Below, piece after piece: positions 1-2,647 of a DNA stretch of 5,331 bases. The notes beneath the pieces are model-generated. The model did not search any database. It saw only the letters and a list, made by a program, of their open reading frames with translations, and had not been told where the DNA came from. Within the stretch, counting starts at the first letter, position 1, and each line of letters starts with the position of its first letter. This DNA comes from an uncultured Trueperaceae bacterium (lineage in GTDB: Bacteria; Deinococcota; Deinococci; Deinococcales; Trueperaceae), in the NCBI GenBank assembly GCA_937911855.1, contig CALDPK010000246.1:1-5331 (forward strand). Direction: 5' to 3'. Both the position numbers and the translations under genes were made by a program.

Positions 1-199
1 AGATCCCGGGAAACAGCATGTTCTCGCCGATAAGTTCAAGCGGCCGGACCAGTCCGAACACCGGGCCCAGCAGGAAGCCGGTGATGAGGAGCGGCAGGAT
101 CGCCGGCAGGTTCACCCGCCAGGCGAGCCACTGGGCAACAGCACCAAGTGCGACTATCCCGGCAATCGCGAGGCCCGGATGGTCCATCAGCAGCTGCAT
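1..199 (-). CDS. N-terminal part of a cation:proton antiporter (CPA1/NhaP-like), runs off left edge
   Basis: The 66 visible residues start MQLLMDHPGL and are hydrophobic. A first membrane segment covers about residues 9-27, and a second covers residues 31-51 with the sequence LPAILPLLITGFLLGP. The pattern AQWLAWRxxLPAILxLLxxGFLLGP is typical of the first two helices of CPA1-family Na+(K+)/H+ antiporters, where a short helix leads into a conserved LL.GxxLGP stretch. Known members are inner-membrane proteins that exchange monovalent cations for protons. The ATG whose first base is at 199 was chosen because AGGAG lies 6 bases upstream of it on the minus strand. A second in-frame ATG lies four codons later but has no comparable ribosome binding site. 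The gene is divergent from the exonuclease gene. The ion-binding residues lie outside the window, so ion specificity cannot be judged. Family assignment is inferred from N-terminal pattern alone. Confidence 0.72.
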   Translation of the reverse strand, partial: MQLLMDHPGLAIAGIVALGAVAQWLAWRVNLPAILPLLITGFLLGPVFGLVRPLELIGENMLFPGI

Positions 200-241
200 G
201 CAGAGCTCCTGGAAAAACGATGGGTTTTCGGCATGAGGACA

Positions 242-269
242 AATCTAGCACGGTCATGCAGCCCGTCAG
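242..269 (-). promoter_or_regulatory. candidate sigma70 promoter for the antiporter gene
   Basis: On the minus strand, CTGACG (plus 264-269) and TAGATT (plus 242-247) are separated by 16 bp. Each matches its consensus at four of six positions. Transcription would begin near 235 and give a leader of about 35 bases. The hexamers are weak, so this is a candidate supported mainly by position. Confidence 0.3.
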
Positions 270-288
270 GTGCCGCAAATTGTGGCAC
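270..288. promoter_or_regulatory. 19-bp palindrome, candidate operator in a divergent intergenic region
   Basis: The sequence GTGCCGCAAATTGTGGCAC is a palindrome with 8 of 9 paired positions matching around a central base. The single mismatch pair is G275/T283. It lies directly upstream of the candidate antiporter -35 on one side and just before a TAGAAT -10-like box for the exonuclease on the other. That is where a dimeric regulator controlling both directions would bind. The symmetry and position are seen directly; regulator identity is unknown. As RNA it could also form a short hairpin with a G-U pair. Confidence 0.4.
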
Positions 289-293
289 GCAGG

Positions 294-299
294 TAGAAT
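294..299 (+). promoter_or_regulatory. -10-like box TAGAAT before the exonuclease gene
   Basis: TAGAAT matches the -10 consensus at five of six positions. No good -35 is found 16-18 bp upstream; that space is occupied by the 270-288 palindrome. A start about 7 bases downstream would fall at 306-308, at or next to the ATG at 308, so the mRNA would be nearly leaderless. The only Shine-Dalgarno-like bases (AGGT, 291-294) lie about 13 bases from the ATG, which is too far to be effective and fits that idea. The absence of a -35 keeps the confidence low. Confidence 0.3.
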
Positions 300-307
300 G
301 ACTGCAT

Positions 308-1219
308 ATGACTGACACGATTGACAACGCAGCGGGGCACTCGGAAAGGCTTGAGTCCCTGGCGCGTGAACTCGAGGCGAGCGGCGAATACGTAGTACTT
401 CGCAGGCTGCCGAGGTTCAAAGCATTGCCTGCGCCCGCTGACGCGATCACGGCGACCGGCCTCATGGTCGACGTCGAGACGACCGGCCTGCGCGTGGTCC
501 GCGACAAGGTCATCGAACTGGCGCTCGTGCCATTCGAGTTCGACCGGCGCTCCGGGCGGATCCTGCAGGTACTCGAACCGTACTCCGCCCTCAACGATCC
601 GGGCCGCAGCATTCCCGCCGAAATCGTCGCGCTTACCGGCATCACCGATGAAGACGTGCGCGGCAAGCGCATCGACGCAGAACGCGTGAATGAACTGCTG
701 GCCGCTGCAGACCTCGTGGTGGCACACAACGCCGGCTTCGACCGGCCGTTCGTCGAGACACTGTTCCCAGAGTTCGCGTCCAAACCGTGGGCCTGCACCG
801 TGAACGACATCAGCTGGTCCGCCGAAGGCATCCGCGGTTCGAAGCTCGAATACCTGACGATGTCCTACGGTTTCCACTTCCAGTCACACCGCGCTACGGA
901 CGATTGCATGGCCGCCATCACCCTGCTCGCGCAGGACCTGCCCCGCTCGGGCCGGCCTGCTCTTGCGAACCTGCTCGAAAGCTCGCGGCGCTCCAACTGG
1001 CGCTTCCGGGCGCTCGGCGCCCCGTTCGAGTTCAAGGACGCGCTGAAGAACCGCGGTTACCGCTGGAACGCCAGCGAGAAGTTCTGGTGGCGGGACGTCG
1101 CGGACGCCCTGCGGCAGGCCGAGTACGACTGGCTCGCACAGAACGTGTACCGGCAGCATCCCGTACCTGAGCCCATCGAGTTTACTGCTCTGGAACGGTA
1201 TTCCGGCCGCGCTGGCTGA
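308..1219 (+). CDS. DEDDh-family (DnaQ-like) 3'-5' exonuclease with a C-terminal aromatic module
   Basis: This 303-residue cytoplasmic protein carries the three exonuclease motifs. Exo I is VDVETTG with D55 and E57. Exo II is HNAGFDRPF with D145. Exo III is the H-x4-D form, HRATDD, with H194 and D199. Together these give the D-E-D-h-D metal-binding set of the RNase T/DnaQ superfamily, which removes nucleotides from 3' ends using two divalent metal ions. The text ALTGITDEDV (residues 108-117) is a typical substrate-side element. Residues 1-50 form a charged N-terminal extension. Residues 230-281 form a separate Trp/Tyr/Phe-rich module with K243, K247, W253, K258 and WW260-261; this spacing recalls small DUF5710-type modules, but that is only a resemblance. 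The ATG at 308 lacks a good ribosome binding site but keeps the extension. The protein is not fused to a polymerase, and with no holoenzyme partners nearby it is more likely a stand-alone repair or RNA/DNA-trimming nuclease than the replicative proofreading subunit. Substrate is unknown. Confidence 0.88.
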   Translation: MTDTIDNAAGHSERLESLARELEASGEYVVLRRLPRFKALPAPADAITATGLMVDVETTGLRVVRDKVIELALVPFEFDRRSGRILQVLEPYSALNDPGRSIPAEIVALTGITDEDVRGKRIDAERVNELLAAADLVVAHNAGFDRPFVETLFPEFASKPWACTVNDISWSAEGIRGSKLEYLTMSYGFHFQSHRATDDCMAAITLLAQDLPRSGRPALANLLESSRRSNWRFRALGAPFEFKDALKNRGYRWNASEKFWWRDVADALRQAEYDWLAQNVYRQHPVPEPIEFTALERYSGRAG

Positions 1220-1260
1220 ACGATTCATTAACCCCGGCTATACCTCTACTCATGGTGCGG

Positions 1261-1276
1261 AGTGATATTATTCACA
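1261..1276. promoter_or_regulatory. CRP/FNR-family-like binding site ahead of the cupredoxin gene
   Basis: AGTGA-TATTAT-TCACA matches the CRP consensus TGTGA-N6-TCACA at nine of ten defined positions. As an FNR-type site (TTGAT-N4-ATCAA) it matches seven of ten. Its centre is about 71 bases upstream of the GTG start at 1340. The spacer TATTAT could itself serve as a -10 box, but no matching -35 is visible. Whether the site activates or represses, and which regulator of the superfamily binds it, cannot be read from the sequence. Confidence 0.4.
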
Positions 1277-1277
1277 A

Positions 1278-1305
1278 GGAAGCCGGGACGAGCCCGGCTG
1301 CTTCC
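1278..1305 (+). promoter_or_regulatory. GC-rich stem-loop in the cupredoxin leader
   Basis: AGCCGGG (1281-1287) and CCCGGCT (1293-1299) form a 7-bp stem around the loop ACGAG. GGA (1278-1280) can extend the stem by pairing with TCC (1303-1305) across a three-base bulge. No T-run follows, so it is not an intrinsic terminator for the exonuclease gene upstream. It is more likely a 5'-leader structure affecting mRNA stability or translation of the cupredoxin. Pairing is seen directly; function is inferred. Confidence 0.45.
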
Positions 1306-1314
1306 CAACTTATC

Positions 1315-1334
1315 GGGGCACATGCCCCAGGAGG
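1315..1334 (+). promoter_or_regulatory. second leader hairpin abutting a strong Shine-Dalgarno
   Basis: GGGGC (1315-1319) pairs with GCCCC (1324-1328) around ACAT, and A1320/T1323 could add a sixth pair. The next bases are the near-ideal Shine-Dalgarno AGGAGG (1329-1334), five bases before the GTG at 1340. This ribosome binding site decides the start of the cupredoxin. The hairpin ends exactly where the Shine-Dalgarno begins, so it leaves the site exposed, and an alternative fold could mask it. Confidence 0.5.
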
Positions 1335-1339
1335 TAATT

Positions 1340-1759
1340 GTGTTCAAACGGTTCAAGATCATCGCCCTGGCAGCAGCCCTGCTGTTCGCCGCAGGCACCG
1401 CAGTCGCCCAGGACGCCGCAGCTGAGCCCGACGTAACGTTCGTGCTGAGCACCGGCCTCGGCGCCTTCGAACAGGGTGCGTTCGCGTTCCTTGGCACCGA
1501 AGGTGACCTCGAGGGCGTAGACAACCCGGATCTGGTCGTCAAAGTCGGCGACGTCGTCCGCATAGTCCTCGCCAGCGGCGACGGCATGGAACATGACTTC
1601 GTCATCGACGAACTCGATGTTGCAACCGAAGTCACCTCAGGCGAAGAAGTCTCCGTCACGTTCACCGTGACCGAAGCGGGTACTTTCCAGTACTTCTGCT
1701 CGCTGCCCGGCCACCTCGAAGGCGGCATGTACGGCAACTTCATCGTAGAAGCTGAGTAA
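1340..1759 (+). CDS. periplasmic cupredoxin (type-1 blue copper protein)
   Basis: The GTG at 1340 gives a 139-residue protein beginning VFKRFKIIALAAALLFAAG, a classic Sec signal peptide with predicted cleavage after AVA at about residue 23. An upstream in-frame GTG at 1262 was rejected because it would bury the signal peptide behind 26 residues and ignore the AGGAGG. The mature part is a small beta-sandwich cupredoxin. H85 (in GMEHDF), C120 (in YFCSLPGH), H125 and M130 (in GGMYG) form a complete type-1 copper site. The C-x4-H-x4-M spacing recalls the single-cupredoxin electron carriers and the first domain of copper nitrite reductases. The second, catalytic domain of nitrite reductase is absent, so electron transfer or copper handling is the likely role. 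The mature protein is rich in Asp and Glu. No partner oxidase or reductase is in the window, so its redox partner is unknown. An intrinsic terminator follows closely. Confidence 0.88.
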   Translation: MFKRFKIIALAAALLFAAGTAVAQDAAAEPDVTFVLSTGLGAFEQGAFAFLGTEGDLEGVDNPDLVVKVGDVVRIVLASGDGMEHDFVIDELDVATEVTSGEEVSVTFTVTEAGTFQYFCSLPGHLEGGMYGNFIVEAE

Positions 1760-1779
1760 CAGTCTTCACTGACTGATTT

Positions 1780-1814
1780 AATGCCCGACCAGGCCCAGCC
1801 CGGTCGGGCATTTT
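1780..1814 (+). terminator. intrinsic terminator after the cupredoxin gene
   Basis: An 11-bp stem pairs 1780-1790 (AATGCCCGACC) with 1802-1812 (GGTCGGGCATT) around an 11-base loop, and the stem runs into TTTT (1811-1814). It begins 20 bases after the cupredoxin stop. The T-run is short, but the stem is long and GC-rich. Confidence 0.85.
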
Positions 1815-1878
1815 CATGGCGTTTTCCTTTGGTTGTGGTCCGTTGTGCCTGTGTACAAGGCGGTTCCGGCGCATGCTC

Positions 1879-1907
1879 TTGACGAATAATGCATAAAGGT
1901 GTATAGT
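1879..1907 (+). promoter_or_regulatory. strong sigma70-type promoter upstream of a promoter-proximal terminator
   Basis: TTGACG (1879-1884) and TATAGT (1902-1907) are 17 bp apart and each matches its consensus at five of six positions, making this the best promoter in the window. Transcription would start near 1914-1915. The first transcribed element is the terminator hairpin at 1921-1942 rather than an open reading frame. The tRNA begins about 105 bases downstream and has a separate candidate promoter. Confidence 0.65.
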
Positions 1908-1920
1908 GTTGTTCATTGAG

Positions 1921-1942
1921 CGCGCCACATGGCGCGTTTTTT
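1921..1942 (+). terminator. intrinsic terminator directly downstream of a promoter
   Basis: CGCGCC (1921-1926) pairs with GGCGCG (1931-1936) around ACAT, and A1927/T1930 could extend the stem to 7 bp. Six T residues follow (1937-1942). It has the form of a strong rho-independent terminator. It lies well after the cupredoxin terminator and only about 6 bases after the predicted start of the 1879-1907 promoter. The 3' arm could also pair with GCGCC at 1948-1952, giving an alternative fold once that part is transcribed. Confidence 0.7.
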
Positions 1943-1977
1943 AGTTGGCGCCTCGGGAGCCAGCTGATCACGTCTCA

Positions 1978-2013
1978 TTGACTTGACTACCGGCATGGCT
2001 GTACCATCATTAT
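1978..2013 (+). promoter_or_regulatory. candidate promoter for tRNA-Val
   Basis: Two overlapping arrangements are possible. TTGACT (1978-1983) lies 18 bp before TACCAT (2002-2007), and a second TTGACT (1983-1988) lies 19 bp before CATTAT (2008-2013). Either would start transcription within a few bases of the tRNA 5' end. The GC-rich CTGCCCGGG following it resembles the discriminator of stringently controlled stable-RNA promoters. The exact pair cannot be decided from the sequence. Confidence 0.45.
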
Positions 2014-2019
2014 CTGCCC

Positions 2020-2094
2020 GGGCGATTAGCTCAGCGGGAGAGCACTCGCTTCACACGCGAGGGGTCGCTGGTTCAATCCCAGCATCGCCCACCA
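2020..2094 (+). tRNA. tRNA-Val, anticodon CAC
   Basis: A full cloverleaf is visible. The acceptor stem GGGCGAT (2020-2026) pairs perfectly with ATCGCCC (2084-2090). The D stem is GCTC/GAGC. The anticodon stem CTCGC/GCGAG encloses the loop TTCACAC, placing anticodon CAC at 2052-2054, which reads the valine codon GUG. The T stem GCTGG/CCAGC encloses TTCAATC. The discriminator is A2091 and the CCA end is encoded (2092-2094). The conserved GG of the D loop is present. The gene stands alone, with a candidate promoter before it and a hairpin terminator after it. Confidence 0.97.
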
Positions 2095-2098
2095 CAAG

Positions 2099-2138
2099 AA
2101 AGCCGTCAGAGAAGCGATTCTCGGCGGCTTTGCATTTT
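2099..2138 (+). terminator. terminator hairpin after tRNA-Val
   Basis: AAAGCCG (2099-2105) pairs with CGGCTTT (2125-2131). Inside it, GAGAA (2109-2113) pairs with TTCTC (2118-2122) around a GCGA tetraloop of the stable GNRA type, with a TCA/GG internal loop between the two stems. The downstream side reads TTTGCATTTT, an interrupted T-run. It starts 5 bases after the encoded CCA, the usual place for a tRNA transcript terminator. Confidence 0.75.
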
Positions 2139-2264
2139 GGCCAGCAGGGTGATGCCGGCCTCTGTACGTCGATCGTGCATAGCGCGCTCTTTCCAAAGCC
2201 TGGCGCAACATGTTTTCGCGTTCTGGAACTGCGCTGCATCGCGTGTTAGCGACGGCGGAGTGCT

Positions 2265-2306
2265 TGTCTTGGAGCTGCGCTGATGAGGTTCATTCAGGTC
2301 TGCAGG
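2265..2306. repeat. imperfect direct repeat, copy 1
   Basis: TGTCTTGGAG (2265-2274) is followed by a TG.CG.TGAT-like stretch and then TCTGCAGG (2299-2306). The same two exact blocks recur at 2604-2613 and 2640-2647 with almost the same separation: the offsets are 339 and 341 bases. Similarity between the blocks is patchy. Confidence 0.3.
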
Positions 2307-2428
2307 CGTGGTGGAAAATCGCCGTAGTGGTAGTGAACTGCACCTGTTGTATCGACTTCGATGCCTGCCTCCCGGTTTGTGATTAAGATTGCCCGAGATC
2401 CTTTCGACAAAACAGGTTGTCAATCACC

Positions 2429-2543
2429 GGTGCGTTACAAGTGCATCAGTCGCCAATATTCAGCCAGATAGTCACGACGAAGCCGGGCAACCTCAATGGC
2501 TGAAGAGCTACTGAGATTGACTGCCATTGGCGGAACACGCACC
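2429..2543. repeat. three nested inverted repeats (possible structured element)
   Basis: Three exact inverted repeats are nested around one centre. GGTGCGT (2429-2435) pairs with ACGCACC (2537-2543), CGCCAAT (2451-2457) with ATTGGCG (2526-2532), and TTCAGCCA (2459-2466) with TGGCTGAA (2497-2504). The middle and inner arms are one base apart on the left and about 21 bases apart on the right, so the structure would be an interrupted long stem. It does not match integron attC or REP element signatures that I know. It may be a structured RNA or a protein-binding DNA element. Confidence 0.4.
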
Positions 2544-2603
2544 TCACGCACAGGACAGCGGTTCTGATGCCTGGTTGCTCGTGTACGTGGTGCCGGCACT
2601 TGC

Positions 2604-2647
2604 TGTCTTGGAGTGGCGGTGATCCAGCTGCCCGCTCAGTCTGCAGG
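2604..2647. repeat. imperfect direct repeat, copy 2, overlapping the end of the HD-GYP gene
   Basis: TGTCTTGGAG (2604-2613) and TCTGCAGG (2640-2647) repeat the blocks of copy 1. TCTGCAGG overlaps the last codons and stop of the HD-GYP gene, so copy 1 could be a decayed duplicate of that gene's end, but the similarity is too short to prove it. Confidence 0.3.

Larger units (their letters stand above)
2139..2635. other. about 500 bases without a convincing gene, between tRNA-Val and the HD-GYP gene
   Basis: Neither strand carries a reading frame with a recognisable product and a ribosome binding site. It holds a set of nested inverted repeats (2429-2543), an imperfect direct repeat (2265-2306 and 2604-2647), and a 10-bp palindrome GTGCCGGCAC (2590-2599). 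On the minus strand there is a short protein-like reading frame (2435-2527) in phase with the HD-GYP gene past its stop. No obvious rho-independent terminator for the HD-GYP gene was found. The segment could be a decayed gene remnant or a structured non-coding element. Confidence 0.5.

Noticed and set aside
187..877. Minus-strand frames of 203 and 214 residues opposite the exonuclease
   Set aside because: The plus strand carries the full set of DEDDh motifs in order, and the minus frames show no domain or ribosome binding site.
1262..1339. Upstream GTG extension of the cupredoxin (26 extra residues)
   Set aside because: It would place charged residues ahead of a clear signal peptide, translate through the two leader hairpins, and ignore the AGGAGG five bases before the GTG at 1340.
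1906..1945. Short leader-peptide-like frame GTG...TAG over the promoter-proximal terminator
   Set aside because: Its first codon overlaps the -10 box, so it would lie upstream of the predicted transcript start and cannot be translated from that promoter.
2026..2239. Minus-strand frames over the tRNA (endings like GDAGIEPATPRV and MLGLNQRPLACEASALPLS)
   Set aside because: These phrases are antisense translations of tRNA genes that recur in databases as spurious hypothetical proteins.
1983..2249. Plus-strand 88-residue frame over the tRNA gene
   Set aside because: Its middle is the translated tRNA-Val sequence (AISSAGEHSLHTRGVAGSIPASPTT), a well-known false protein arising from tRNA genes.
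2106..2423. Minus-strand 105-residue frame next to the tRNA terminator
   Set aside because: No ribosome binding site, no recognisable domain, composition like random GC-rich sequence, and its end runs through the tRNA terminator.
2429..2543. Integron attC site or CRISPR-like array
   Set aside because: The conserved attC end boxes (RYYYAAC and GTTRRRY) are not in place, and there is no regularly spaced direct repeat as required for CRISPR.
2590..2599. Palindrome GTGCCGGCAC as a terminator for the HD-GYP gene
   Set aside because: It has no loop and no T-run on the minus-strand downstream side, so it cannot act as a rho-independent terminator.
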